From: UBA11346 sp038060575
GTDB taxonomy: Bacteria > Planctomycetota > UBA11346
DNA: 64,000 bases
NCBI GenBank assembly: GCA_964652775.1
Contig: CAZZAM010000003.1
Location: forward strand, 124,001 to 188,000
Direction: 5' to 3'
Shown here piece after piece: positions 1-8,522 of this stretch. How positions within the stretch are numbered: the first letter of the stretch is position 1; each line of letters opens with the position of its first letter. The translations under genes and the position numbers were made by a program. A model generated the notes under the pieces. The model was given only the letters and a program-made list of their open reading frames with translations. It searched no databases and was not told where the DNA came from.

Positions 1-1475
1 GCAGCTGCCAGCACCTTGCCGGCCAAACGTTCGTCGGCCTCGCCCTGGATCAACAATGCGAGCGCAGCGTCATCGTCTGGAGTTCGCTGGAGAAAATGCT
101 GGCTGGCCAGATCGCGAACCCGGCCGCGCGCCATGGATAACTGCACCTCAAACGTAGCCAGGGCAGCATCACCGAAAAAACCGCAACGATGGGCCAGCGA
201 TGTGCGTTGTTCAGCACCATTGGGAATCAGATGCTCTTGGCGATCCTCCCAACATTGCAGACGATGTTCCACGGTGCGTAGAAAGATCAGATGTTCTTCA
301 AGCTCCTGCGCGTCTTTGCGTGGTAGAATCGCACGATCGGCTAAGGCGCGCAACGCAGGAATAGTCGATCGCAAGCGGAGTTCATGAATACGACCACCAT
401 GCAACAACTGAAAGTGCTGGGCCAGAAACTCGATGTCACGAATGCCACCGGCACCAGTCTTGACGTTGGCGACCTCAGCGCGCTCTTCGATGCGACGACG
501 CATCATGCGCGATTCTTCCATGTCCTCCCAGCGCGGATCGATGGGGTAGATCCACGTCTGCAATTCATCAAGCAAGCGTTGACCGACCTCGAGATCACCG
601 GCAATTGGTCGGGCTTTGAGCATGGCCTGGCGCTCCCACGGACGGCCAGCACTCCAATAGTAGTCCAGCGTTTCGCGAAACGAGAGCGCCAGTTCACCGC
701 GATCGCCCTCTGGCCGTAAGCGCATGTCGACGCGGAACAGCTGTTCGCTTCCGGCGCCTTCCAACCAACGGATGACCAGTTCGCCGATGCGTTTGGCTTG
801 GGCATGGGCCTCATCTTTGTCCGTTTCAGCAGCCGCCTCATACACAAAAATAAGATCGAGATCCGAAGAGTAGTTCAGCTCGCGTCCGCCATGCTTGCCC
901 ATACCCAGCACCGAAAACGCAGGAATGACACCACGCGAGCGCACCTGATCGCATGCCAGGCGAACCGCCATCTGCGCCAGGGCGTCAGTGCAGTCGGACA
1001 ACTCGGCGACCACCGATTCGAAACGGAGCAGTCCACACGCATCGCCCATGATGACGCGCAACCAATGATGATGCTTGAAGCGGACCATGGCCTGCTGCCG
1101 GGCGCGATCATCGCGAGCCTGGCTAATTTCGGCTTCAAGATCCTCCGACAGCATGCGTCGACCCCACACCTGGGCGTGCTGACCTTCTTCGACTACCTGC
1201 CAAAAAACGCCGGGAACCCGACAGGCGAACTCGAAGGCATAGCGACTGACCCCGGCCAAACGCATGAACAGGAGCGCAACCCGTGGCTCGTCATGCAACG
1301 TGCGCAATGCCGCACCAGCTGCAGGGTCAGCAAGCAGGAACGCGCCCAGATCCGCCAATCGCGCTTCTGATTCTGCAAGTCGCGCCGCCAAGGGACGAAC
1401 TAGATCCAGCACCGCCGCTGCCGGAGGTCCATGTACTTCAAGTAATTCAATTTCCCAGGATGCCAGCCCGATCAT
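1..1475 (-). CDS. glnE: Bifunctional glutamine synthetase adenylyltransferase/deadenylase, partial
   Basis: The enzyme attaches and removes AMP on glutamine synthetase in response to nitrogen status. About 491 N-terminal residues are visible and the 3' end lies beyond the left edge. Near residues 185-205 the nucleotidyltransferase motif GGRELNYSSDLDLIFVYE is clear, followed by FRVDMRLRPEGDRGELALS and GAGGIRDIEFLAQ, all standard in the N-terminal (deadenylylating) half of GlnE. The second, adenylylating half is outside the window. The ATG at 1475 lies 5 bases after the stop of the upstream gene, so the two are probably co-transcribed. The reading frame is open throughout with no sign of decay. 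Family assignment is from motifs seen; function is established for the family. Confidence 0.93.
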   Translation of the reverse strand, partial: MIGLASWEIELLEVHGPPAAAVLDLVRPLAARLAESEARLADLGAFLLADPAAGAALRTLHDEPRVALLFMRLAGVSRYAFEFACRVPGVFWQVVEEGQHAQVWGRRMLSEDLEAEISQARDDRARQQAMVRFKHHHWLRVIMGDACGLLRFESVVAELSDCTDALAQMAVRLACDQVRSRGVIPAFSVLGMGKHGGRELNYSSDLDLIFVYEAAAETDKDEAHAQAKRIGELVIRWLEGAGSEQLFRVDMRLRPEGDRGELALSFRETLDYYWSAGRPWERQAMLKARPIAGDLEVGQRLLDELQTWIYPIDPRWEDMEESRMMRRRIEERAEVANVKTGAGGIRDIEFLAQHFQLLHGGRIHELRLRSTIPALRALADRAILPRKDAQELEEHLIFLRTVEHRLQCWEDRQEHLIPNGAEQRTSLAHRCGFFGDAALATFEVQLSMARGRVRDLASQHFLQRTPDDDAALALLIQGEADERLAGKVLAA

Positions 1476-1480
1476 GCGTG

Positions 1481-3157
1481 TCACTTCACATGGAAACGGC
1501 TTGCAGCCATGCGCTCGAGCCAATCAGCCCGACAACGCACTGCAGCAAGAATACCGTCAAAATCGCCACGATTTGGCACCGCCGCTAGCTGAGCGGGGAC
1601 CGCGCCAGGTAGTCCTGCAAGTTCCACACAGACACCATCTAACTGCTGCAGCGACAGTCGCAGCAGTTGTTCGTCAGCCAGGAGTTTTGTCTCGGTAGCA
1701 CCGAGTCGGAAGTCGGTGGGCACCGCCTCGGCAAACGCCACTTCCAGTTGTCCCGCATAATCAGCCAACTCCTGGGCCAAGCGACCGGCTTGGGCACGTG
1801 GACTTTCACGTTTGGACACTTCCTGTCGCACCGGAGCGTTGCCACGCGCATCAAGTAACGTTCGATGCAATAGCGCAGCGCATGGTTCAAGGACTTGCGA
1901 CAATTCTGCGGCGGCCTTCTCTCCGGCGCTCCGCCGCTTGATCAATGCCAGGACATCAGCCGCTGCCACCGCAGGCAATGCGATAACCGAATCGGCAGCG
2001 CGAATCTGCATCGTCGCCGACACGGGCGGCGGATCGCCAAGCTTGGAACGCCAAGCCGAAATCAGACGCACCAATTCGCGAAACACGGCCTGTAATCGCG
2101 GCGCTGCCTGACCCAGACGCTTCACACCCAAAGCCCAGCGTGCGCGATCAGCATAGGCCAGCAAGTCCCTTGCCGCATCGCGACATGCTGCCGCCTGACC
2201 GGCAAGATGTTTGAAGTCATACACGGCACCAAACATACGCGGACGAAAACGACGTGGATCATCTGTTAGTTCGGAAATAGACCGCAAATCCTGCAGGTGT
2301 TTCGCTAGTTGCTCCAGATGACGATCGCATGCCTTCAGCGTTGCCGTAGCCGTATCGGCGTCCAATTCCAGCTCGGCAGGGATGCCAGCCTCATGGCGGG
2401 CGATGGATGCATCGCGGGCGGCGATCTCCTCCAACAATTGTCGCCGCTCACCGGATAGTTGGGTCACCTGAGAACGGAGTTCGGCAACCTGACCGGCCAA
2501 CTCGGCCCGGGCGGCACCAAGGCGTCCGATCGCATCAATGATCTTCTGGGCGCGACCCGGCAGCGGCGTCGCCGGTCGTCCTTCAATGGCTGCAGAAAAT
2601 GCCGTCAGCATGACGGCGAAGGCCTCGACCGTAGCGTTGCCATCGCGCTCGGCTTTGTCAGCTCGCGTGCGTTCTGCGGCCAATGCAGCCTGTAGTTCAG
2701 TCGCGGCCTTGACGCCACTGACATTCGCCAAGCGCTCAAGTTGCTCAGCCACCATGCGCTGGTGGGCGCGCCAGAATTCATCTAGCGTTTCCAGTACGTC
2801 GGCGGCCAGACTGGGATCAGGTCCCTCAGTCGTTGATGCCTTGGCCAAACGCTTGTTCAACGCATCAGCTTCGCTGCGAAATTGCGCCAGCTCGGCTCCA
2901 CCCTTGGGATCTAGGCTACCAAAGAAGGTCAGCCACAGCTCGCCAACATCGCGACTCAAGCGGCGCATTTCGGGATCCTGCTCGCACAGCAATTGCAATG
3001 CGAGATACGGATCATCGCCGACAAAACCCCGACGATTCGCAGCGGCCAGCACTTCCGACACCAGTCGCTCCCACTCCAACCTGGTCGTCTCAAGCGCACG
3101 CAGGTGCTCCTCGCGGATCTGACGTTCGAGACGAAGGACCGTGGTCTTGACCGGCAT
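1481..3157 (-). CDS. Coiled-coil protein of unknown function
   Basis: A protein of about 558 residues, rich in Ala, Leu, Glu, Arg and Gln, with long predicted alpha-helical heptad stretches, notably around residues 170-260 (runs such as AALAAERTRADKAERD and LRSQVTQLSGERRQLLEE). There is no signal peptide or membrane span, so it is probably cytoplasmic. I chose the ATG at 3157 (MPVKTTVLRLERQI) because the helical, conserved-looking sequence starts there; an in-frame start at 3220 would add 21 residues that look non-coding. It lies directly upstream of glnE in the same direction. I recognise no family; a structural or scaffold role is only a guess from composition. Confidence 0.75.
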   Translation of the reverse strand: MPVKTTVLRLERQIREEHLRALETTRLEWERLVSEVLAAANRRGFVGDDPYLALQLLCEQDPEMRRLSRDVGELWLTFFGSLDPKGGAELAQFRSEADALNKRLAKASTTEGPDPSLAADVLETLDEFWRAHQRMVAEQLERLANVSGVKAATELQAALAAERTRADKAERDGNATVEAFAVMLTAFSAAIEGRPATPLPGRAQKIIDAIGRLGAARAELAGQVAELRSQVTQLSGERRQLLEEIAARDASIARHEAGIPAELELDADTATATLKACDRHLEQLAKHLQDLRSISELTDDPRRFRPRMFGAVYDFKHLAGQAAACRDAARDLLAYADRARWALGVKRLGQAAPRLQAVFRELVRLISAWRSKLGDPPPVSATMQIRAADSVIALPAVAAADVLALIKRRSAGEKAAAELSQVLEPCAALLHRTLLDARGNAPVRQEVSKRESPRAQAGRLAQELADYAGQLEVAFAEAVPTDFRLGATETKLLADEQLLRLSLQQLDGVCVELAGLPGAVPAQLAAVPNRGDFDGILAAVRCRADWLERMAASRFHVK

Positions 3158-3158
3158 G

Positions 3159-3278
3159 TCAGCAATGTCCGGGGTGGGCCAAATGCGCAACCATCTGCTG
3201 CAGGGACTCTCCCTTACCACCCAGCTGGCTTTGTCGAAACTCAGTTTCGATCGCTACGTGCCAAAACTGGGGCGGCAT
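3159..3278 (-). CDS. Possible 39-residue small protein
   Basis: A short open frame starting MPPQFWHVAIETEFRQSQLG and ending PGHC, whose stop is one base before the ATG of the coiled-coil gene at 3157. That spacing would fit translational coupling. It sits in the 211-base divergent gap between that gene and larC, which otherwise has no assigned content. No family was recognised and no clear ribosome binding site is seen, so it may be chance. Confidence 0.22.
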   Translation of the reverse strand: MPPQFWHVAIETEFRQSQLGGKGESLQQMVAHLAHPGHC

Positions 3279-3368
3279 TGGCTCCGCCAATTGTATGCCG
3301 CCAACGTTTCTCGACGCCAGTGGTTGCTATTGCTTGCGTCAGCAGGGCATGCCAGCAACCATGCGTTC

Positions 3369-4667
3369 ATGACTACCTTGTTGATCGACATGCCGAGCGG
3401 CGTTGCCGGAGACATGCTCCTGGCCGCCTTGCTTGCCTGCGGTGGCAACCGCGAACGACTGGAACAAGACCTGCTCGGACTTGGGTGCGGACCAATCAGG
3501 ATCCGCGCCACCTCGGTCATGGCTGGATCGCTGTCAGCCACGCTCGTTGAAGTCGAAGCCGATCAGGAACCAACGTGGATGATCAACACGCCAGTGTCCT
3601 TGCACGCGGCACGACGTGCTGACGTCGCCGCATCTGACATCCTTTCCCCCGTCACCCCCGTCGCGGCCGCCCACGAACACCACGAGCATCGTCCCTATGC
3701 TCGTATCCGCGATCTACTCGCACGCGCTAGCTTACCACCGCGCGTCATTCAACGTGCGCAACAGATATTTCGACTGCTGGCTGAAGCCGAGGCGTCCGTT
3801 CATGGCACAGATCCTGAGACCGTCGAGTTTCATGAAGTCGGTTCACTCGACGCCATCGCCGACATCGTTGGCGCCTGCCTGTTGCTCGAACAACTCGGTA
3901 TCGACACCGTCATCTCCGGTCCGATTCTTCCCGGACACGGCACCGTGACTTGTGCTCATGGTCGCATGCCGGTGCCCGTGCCAGCCGTAGCTGAAATACT
4001 CCGCCGAACCAAGGCTCCAACAGTGCTGCTTGGTCGTGATACCGGCGAACTCACGACACCAACTGGCTGTGCAATTATCTGCGCACTTGCCGAGCGTTTC
4101 ATTGATGCTGCTGGGTTGATCGGCACCTATCGTATCCGCAACAGTGGATTTGGCGCTGGTCACAAAACGATTCCTGGCTTGGTCAATGCGGTGCGCTGCT
4201 CAGTGCTGGAATCGGTAAACGACAACACGCCATCGGACCAGGTCGTCGAGATCAGTGCCACCATTGACGATATGACCGGTGAAGATCTAGCGTTGGCGAC
4301 TGAAGATATCTTGGCGCAGGGCGCGTTGGATGTGTGGTTGATGCCGGTCATTATGAAAAAGGGTCGGCCTGGGCATATTCTTACAGCGCTGGTTCGTCCG
4401 GATGATCAAGGTCGCCTCACCAAACTGTTTCTCACTCGCACCAGTACGATTGGCGTCCGTCACCGTATGTGGGATCGCGCGATCCTGCCCCGTCGGGAGG
4501 TAACCGCAGTGGTGCAGGGACAACCTATCCGCATGAAGGTCGTCACGTTGCCTGATGGCAGCGAACGCGCGAAGCCAGAAGCCGACGATGTGGCATTGGC
4601 TGCGCGAACACTGGGATTAGCTCCGACTGACGTGCGCGAGCAGGCGCGACAAGCACACGATCAATAG
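3369..4667 (+). CDS. larC: LarC-type nickel insertion protein (nickel-pincer cofactor synthesis)
   Basis: LarC inserts nickel into pyridinium-3,5-bisthiocarboxylic acid mononucleotide, the last step of the nickel-pincer cofactor used by lactate racemase-type enzymes. The 432-residue product starts MTTLLIDMPSGVAGDMLLAA, the usual N-terminus of the family, which is why the ATG at 3369 is preferred over upstream in-frame starts. A His-rich stretch HEHHEHRPYARIRDLL near residue 103 and FHEVGSLDAIADIVGA near residue 153 are family hallmarks, as is the C-terminal metal-binding-like domain containing VEISATIDDMTGEDLA. larB and larE are not adjacent, so its partners must lie elsewhere. A strong terminator follows. 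Confidence 0.92.
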   Translation: MTTLLIDMPSGVAGDMLLAALLACGGNRERLEQDLLGLGCGPIRIRATSVMAGSLSATLVEVEADQEPTWMINTPVSLHAARRADVAASDILSPVTPVAAAHEHHEHRPYARIRDLLARASLPPRVIQRAQQIFRLLAEAEASVHGTDPETVEFHEVGSLDAIADIVGACLLLEQLGIDTVISGPILPGHGTVTCAHGRMPVPVPAVAEILRRTKAPTVLLGRDTGELTTPTGCAIICALAERFIDAAGLIGTYRIRNSGFGAGHKTIPGLVNAVRCSVLESVNDNTPSDQVVEISATIDDMTGEDLALATEDILAQGALDVWLMPVIMKKGRPGHILTALVRPDDQGRLTKLFLTRTSTIGVRHRMWDRAILPRREVTAVVQGQPIRMKVVTLPDGSERAKPEADDVALAARTLGLAPTDVREQARQAHDQ

Positions 4668-4757
4668 AGCACGGGAAATCAGCGTGTACGCAATCGCGTT
4701 ACCTACCCCGCTCGCTTGCCGCCCGGCTGAATCCTCTGCGATTCTCACCCTGTCCGA

Positions 4758-4794
4758 GGCCGCCTGCGAGCAACGCAGGCGGCCCTCTTTGTTT
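4758..4794 (+). terminator. Rho-independent terminator after larC
   Basis: A perfect 11-base stem (GGCCGCCTGCG at 4758-4768 with its complement at 4774-4784) around a 5-base loop is followed by CTCTTTGTTT. It lies 90 bases after the larC stop and only 12 bases before the next gene's apparent ribosome binding site (CGGAG, 4795-4799), so it could also attenuate the downstream gene. Confidence 0.8.
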
Positions 4795-4806
4795 CGGAGT
4801 TTTCCC

Positions 4807-5265
4807 ATGACCACGCCCATCTGTTCCCCATACGCCAACACTGCCGCGATGCGGACTGCCATTGGGCCGTGGCTTGCTGTAGATCCGGTGCCGGTTGCGC
4901 TGGTCTGCGGAATCGCTGAAAAAGCAGAGTCCGCTGGCTGGTCCGGTTTTATTACTGATGCAGACGAAGTCCGTACCTGCTTTACGAGCCTGTCGGCACT
5001 TGATCCGCAGTATCAGACCTGGAACGCTCAATTCAGCGATGCTACGTATCAACGGCTTGCGGCTGCCATCCGTTGGTTCCGTATCGATGTCGAGCAGCTC
5101 ACCGGGAAAGCCAAGTTGTCACAAAACAACCCGCCAGCACGGCAACAAAAGGTGATCGACCGCCTGCGCGCAAGCACCGACCCAGCGGACCAAGGTATAG
5201 CCACCGCCATGACGCGAACACTGTCCGGACAGACCCCCTGGCCAATTACTGCGGCTACCCCATGA
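4807..5265 (+). CDS. Short protein with PaiB-like (FMN-binding family) C-terminus
   Basis: A 152-residue protein. Its last ~60 residues, with FRIDVEQLTGKAKLSQN followed by a helical KVIDRLRAS segment, match the C-terminal pattern of the PaiB/FMN-binding negative regulator family (typically EGKxKLSQN). Family members are usually about 200 residues; the N-terminal barrel part here is short and diverged, so FMN binding is doubtful. The start ATG at 4807 follows CGGAG. The gene overlaps the GNAT gene downstream by ATGA, recalling the paiA (acetyltransferase)/paiB pairing in Bacillus, although this GNAT looks RimL-like rather than PaiA-like. The family call rests on one motif. Confidence 0.6.
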   Translation: MTTPICSPYANTAAMRTAIGPWLAVDPVPVALVCGIAEKAESAGWSGFITDADEVRTCFTSLSALDPQYQTWNAQFSDATYQRLAAAIRWFRIDVEQLTGKAKLSQNNPPARQQKVIDRLRASTDPADQGIATAMTRTLSGQTPWPITAATP

Positions 5266-5876
5266 CGCACATCCATATCGAAACCGATCGGCTGATTATT
5301 CGTCCATCAGAGCTGGCAGATGCAGCAGTGGTGAACGCTGCGATCCAGGCCAGCGCCGTCCCTCTGCGCGCTTGGATGCCATGGGCGAATCCGCTACCAA
5401 CCGTTGAGCAGACAACGGAGTATTTGCGCGGGGCGATTGAGCGAACGACTCAGGATAAGGAATACCACCTGCACGTATTCACGCGCGAGGGCATATTCGT
5501 TGGCTGCAACGGACTTCACACCGTGGATTGGCGCATCCCCCGCGCTGAGATCGGATATTGGTTAGATCAGCGACACACTGGACGTGGATACGCCCAAGAA
5601 TCCGCCGCCGCTCTCACAGATTTCGCCACAACCGTCATGGGCCTTCGGCGGATCCAAATCCTGGTGAGTGACAAGAATCATGCCAGTTGGCGCATCCCGG
5701 AGCGGCTTGGCTATCCCCTCGAAGGGATTCACCGTTGGGACCGCATCAACCCCGACGGTCAGCGCGACCACACTCGGGTCTATGCGATCATCAACGATAA
5801 CCCAAAGCCAGCAGAACCATGGGGGCAGATCCATCGGCGAGCGTGCGGCATGAGTCCTGTGAGGGTCGAGCACTAG
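5262..5876 (+). CDS. GNAT N-acetyltransferase, RimJ/RimL type
   Basis: A 204-residue acetyltransferase. The start MTHIHIETDRLIIRPSELAD is the typical RimJ/RimL beginning (TxRLxxRP). The acetyl-CoA site region reads EIGYWLDQRHTGRGYAQES (the Q/RxxGxG/A-like loop) and is followed by LVSDKNHASWRIPERLGY, the usual neighbour motif. It would transfer acetyl from acetyl-CoA to a protein N-terminus or small amine; the substrate cannot be read from sequence. The start codon overlaps the stop of the PaiB-like gene (ATGA), implying coupled translation. The last ~20 residues after NDNPKP look like a non-conserved tail running into a hairpin at the stop codon. Confidence 0.88.
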   Translation: MTHIHIETDRLIIRPSELADAAVVNAAIQASAVPLRAWMPWANPLPTVEQTTEYLRGAIERTTQDKEYHLHVFTREGIFVGCNGLHTVDWRIPRAEIGYWLDQRHTGRGYAQESAAALTDFATTVMGLRRIQILVSDKNHASWRIPERLGYPLEGIHRWDRINPDGQRDHTRVYAIINDNPKPAEPWGQIHRRACGMSPVRVEH

Positions 5877-5882
5877 CTCGAC
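5865..5882. other. Inverted repeat spanning the GNAT stop codon
   Basis: A 7-base perfect stem GTCGAGC (5865-5871) / GCTCGAC (5876-5882) with a 4-base loop that contains part of the stop codon. The heptamer recurs at 5893-5899 (GGGTCGAGC). No T-tract follows, so it is not a standard terminator; it may be a minor repeat or an mRNA-stabilising hairpin. Confidence 0.35.
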
Positions 5883-5961
5883 CAGTTCGCAGGGTCGAGC
5901 TGGCGCGCGACCCGCCCAGGTCCCCGTTGCCGAGCAGCGCCGGGCATGAGGCTGCGCAACT

Positions 5962-6849
5962 ATGGCTGATCCCGTCACCGCCGCAGCAACTGCTCACTGG
6001 GTCCATAATCTTGACCCCGTAGCACTGTACTTGCCCTGGGGCATTGAGCTGCGTTGGTATGGGGTCAGTTACTTGGCAGGCATTCTCTGTGGTTGGATGC
6101 TGTTGTCGCGCTGGGCAAAAAGGCAACGACTACCGATGCCAGCTGAACACATCGGCGACTTTATCGTCACCGTAGCCATCGGCATGCTGCTCGGCGGACG
6201 ATTGGGCTATGCCCTGCTCTATGAACCATCGCTCTTCTGGACCACCTCCAGCACCCTGCCCTACTGGAAGCTGTTGGCGGTTCATCAAGGCGGTATGGCA
6301 AGTCACGGCGGCATCGCTGGAGTGGCTATCGCAACACTGTGGTGGGCCTGGCGGAAAAAGCAGAGTTCGCTGGCGCTTGGCGACGCACTGGCCGCTGTTG
6401 GACCGCTGGGCATCGCGTGCGGACGGATGGCTAACTTCATCAATGGAGAACTCTGGGGCAAACCCTGGGACGGCTCTTGGGCAGTTGTTTTCCGCGATGC
6501 CGTGCCTGCGGTACCGCGACACCCGAGTCAATTATACGCGATGTTTCTCGAAGGGCTGCTCGTGTTTGCCATTTTGATCCCACTCCATGCCCGACATCGC
6601 CGTCCGGGCCTCACCCTGGGACTTTTTTTCGTACTCTACAGCATTGGTCGCTTTGTTGGCGAGTTCTTCCGTGAACCAGACAAGGGCCAGCCAGGTTTCG
6701 ACGTCGACCATCCAGCGATTCTCGGCTTCATGAGCAAAGGCCAACTCTATACGATCCCCGTACTCATCATCGGCGCAGTATTGATCTGGCAGGCCTGGAA
6801 ACGAGCCTCGCGACCGGAAGCCTACGCGGTGACTCCGACAAAATCCTAG
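5962..6849 (+). CDS. lgt: Prolipoprotein diacylglyceryl transferase
   Basis: Lgt moves diacylglycerol from phosphatidylglycerol to the lipobox cysteine of prolipoproteins in the cytoplasmic membrane. The 295-residue product has about seven hydrophobic spans. Diagnostic motifs are GGMASHGG near residue 113 (His of the HGG motif), GRMANFINGELWGKP near 153 (the Lgt signature with conserved Arg, Asn, Gly) and RHPSQLY near 185. Length is normal for the family. The ATG at 5962 begins a short hydrophilic lead before the first span. It converges with the kinase gene. At least one product in this window (ActE) has a lipobox that would use it. Confidence 0.96.
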   Translation: MADPVTAAATAHWVHNLDPVALYLPWGIELRWYGVSYLAGILCGWMLLSRWAKRQRLPMPAEHIGDFIVTVAIGMLLGGRLGYALLYEPSLFWTTSSTLPYWKLLAVHQGGMASHGGIAGVAIATLWWAWRKKQSSLALGDALAAVGPLGIACGRMANFINGELWGKPWDGSWAVVFRDAVPAVPRHPSQLYAMFLEGLLVFAILIPLHARHRRPGLTLGLFFVLYSIGRFVGEFFREPDKGQPGFDVDHPAILGFMSKGQLYTIPVLIIGAVLIWQAWKRASRPEAYAVTPTKS

Positions 6850-6859
6850 ACCCAAGCGC

Positions 6860-7885
6860 TCAGCGCGGGGGGGCAGCCGAAGCGGCATTCGGACTGGAAT
6901 CCGAACCCGGGGTCGGCGCGGTGACTCCGGAATCATGCAATGTAGCTATCGGAGCACTTGATTCGGTCGGGAAGAGACGCTGGAGATAGCGTTGCAGCTT
7001 CTCGTTAGTCGGGCCGTACCCGCCATCGTACATATAGTGCTCAAGATCCTGACCGAACTCACGTGCTGTCTGATAACGATTCGCCGGATTTACTTCCAGC
7101 GCTCGAATCATGATCTGTTCGAGCTTCTCAGGAATATGCGGATTCAGGCGGCGTGGCGGCTTGATCGAGTAGTTGTCCATCTTGTCGACGAGATCGTCGA
7201 TGTCATTGACGTTGTACACCACCGTGTTGGTCAGCAGCTCGTACATTACGAGACCGAGCGAGAACACGTCACTCTGACGAGTCGTGCCGACAAACTTCGC
7301 CTGTTCAGGACTCATGTACGGCAGCTTGCCCATGATCACTTCGGCTTCGTCAGGCGTGTTCATGATCACGGCTTTGGCGATACCGAAGTCGGTCAGCTTA
7401 ACCACGCCACCATACGTAATGATAACGTTTGAAGGCGTTACGTCGCGGTGGACGATGTTGAGCGGCTGGCCGCGCATGTCTTTCGCTTCGTGAGCGTAGT
7501 TCAGCGCACGACAAACGCGTGAGATAACGAACGCACCGATGTCGACGTTCGATACTTTGTGCATGTCCTTATGGGCGCGAATGAAATCAGCTAGATTCTT
7601 ACCGTGGGCATACTCCATCACGATGTAGTATACGCCCTTGGTCTGTCCCAGCTGGTAAACCTGAAGTACGTTCTCGTGAATCAAGTCCGCAACCAACTTG
7701 GCCTCACCAACAAAAAGGTCGACGTTTTCTTTATTCTTTAAAAATTCCTTCTTGATGGTCTTGATTGCCACGATTTTACGGAATCCATCTGCACCAATCT
7801 GCTCAGCCAGGAAGACCGACCCCATACCGCCGGTGGCCAGCTTACGCAGGATCTGATACGATGTGAGGTATTGGATTTCCTGCAT
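6860..7885 (-). CDS. Serine/threonine protein kinase
   Basis: A 341-residue Hanks-type kinase. Visible motifs are the glycine-rich loop LATGGMGSVFLAEQ (residues ~15-29), the lysine in VAIKTI (~40), the catalytic loop IVHRDVTPSNVII (~145), DFG in LTDFGIAKA (~167) and the activation-segment end GKLPYMSPEQA (~190). All catalytic residues are present, so it should be active. After the kinase domain comes a short Pro/Ser/Ala-rich tail with no membrane span or sensor domain, so it is a soluble kinase. Substrate unknown. It is transcribed toward lgt and separated from the nitroreductase gene by about 70 bases. Confidence 0.95.
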   Translation of the reverse strand: MQEIQYLTSYQILRKLATGGMGSVFLAEQIGADGFRKIVAIKTIKKEFLKNKENVDLFVGEAKLVADLIHENVLQVYQLGQTKGVYYIVMEYAHGKNLADFIRAHKDMHKVSNVDIGAFVISRVCRALNYAHEAKDMRGQPLNIVHRDVTPSNVIITYGGVVKLTDFGIAKAVIMNTPDEAEVIMGKLPYMSPEQAKFVGTTRQSDVFSLGLVMYELLTNTVVYNVNDIDDLVDKMDNYSIKPPRRLNPHIPEKLEQIMIRALEVNPANRYQTAREFGQDLEHYMYDGGYGPTNEKLQRYLQRLFPTESSAPIATLHDSGVTAPTPGSDSSPNAASAAPPR

Positions 7886-7955
7886 ATGTTTGCCGTGGCC
7901 AGAGCTAACCCGTTGGCAGGCTTATGTCAACGCGAAGCCGAACGTTTTCACTGAT

Positions 7956-8522
7956 TCAGTCTGGCTGGACCCAGCGGATCAGACCCTCTACAGCATGCCG
8001 CTTAGGCAACGCCGGAACCTCAGCAGGATAACCAAGCCACAGCGTGGCAACATGTGATTCGCACTGTGAATCAGCACCAAACCAACGCAGCGTTTCCGGG
8101 TGTGTCATCAACGGGCTCGTGGACCAGTAACCCGAAATCCCCATCGAGTGGGCTGCCAGCAAGAGGTTCTGCACCGCGGCTGCAGTAGCATCACGGTCTT
8201 CACGACGTTGTTCCGCATCTCCGGCAAGCACGCAGGTGACCTGGATGATGCCGCCACAAAGCCGCAATCGTTCACGAATCGCCGGGAGCTTACTGGGCAG
8301 CACTGCATCAGCGATCGGAGACTGCCCAACGTGTCTGACCAGATCTGCAACGGCTGCGTGCTCAGCCACCGAGAATCGCCACGACTGAGTCAAACGATGA
8401 TTGGGCGCGTAGGTTGCCAGGGTGACCAGTTCGATCAGCACTTGCCGCGCTATTGGAGCGCCAGTGTAAACCTTGGTTGTACGACGCGTTGTGATGGCAG
8501 TGCAGGTATCCATATAATTCAC
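7956..8522 (-). CDS. Nitroreductase-family flavoprotein (YdjA-like)
   Basis: A 188-residue FMN-dependent oxidoreductase of the nitroreductase fold. The N-terminal ITTRRTTKVYTGAPI and APNHRLTQSWRFSV closely follow the YdjA subgroup (RRSxxxF...APNHxxTxPWRF); the mid-protein AAAVQNLLLAAHSMGISGYW is the standard second half. Substrate is not predictable. The frame opens with GTG at 8522, overlapping the stop of the transglutaminase gene, with an internal ATG at 8513 as an alternative start; either gives an intact fold. Probably co-transcribed with its upstream neighbour. Confidence 0.87.
   Translation of the reverse strand: MNYMDTCTAITTRRTTKVYTGAPIARQVLIELVTLATYAPNHRLTQSWRFSVAEHAAVADLVRHVGQSPIADAVLPSKLPAIRERLRLCGGIIQVTCVLAGDAEQRREDRDATAAAVQNLLLAAHSMGISGYWSTSPLMTHPETLRWFGADSQCESHVATLWLGYPAEVPALPKRHAVEGLIRWVQPD

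Noticed and set aside
3141..3368. 76-residue N-terminal extension of LarC
   Set aside because: The family starts at the MTTLLIDMPSGVAGDM segment; the extension has no family resemblance and would overlap the opposite-strand gene.
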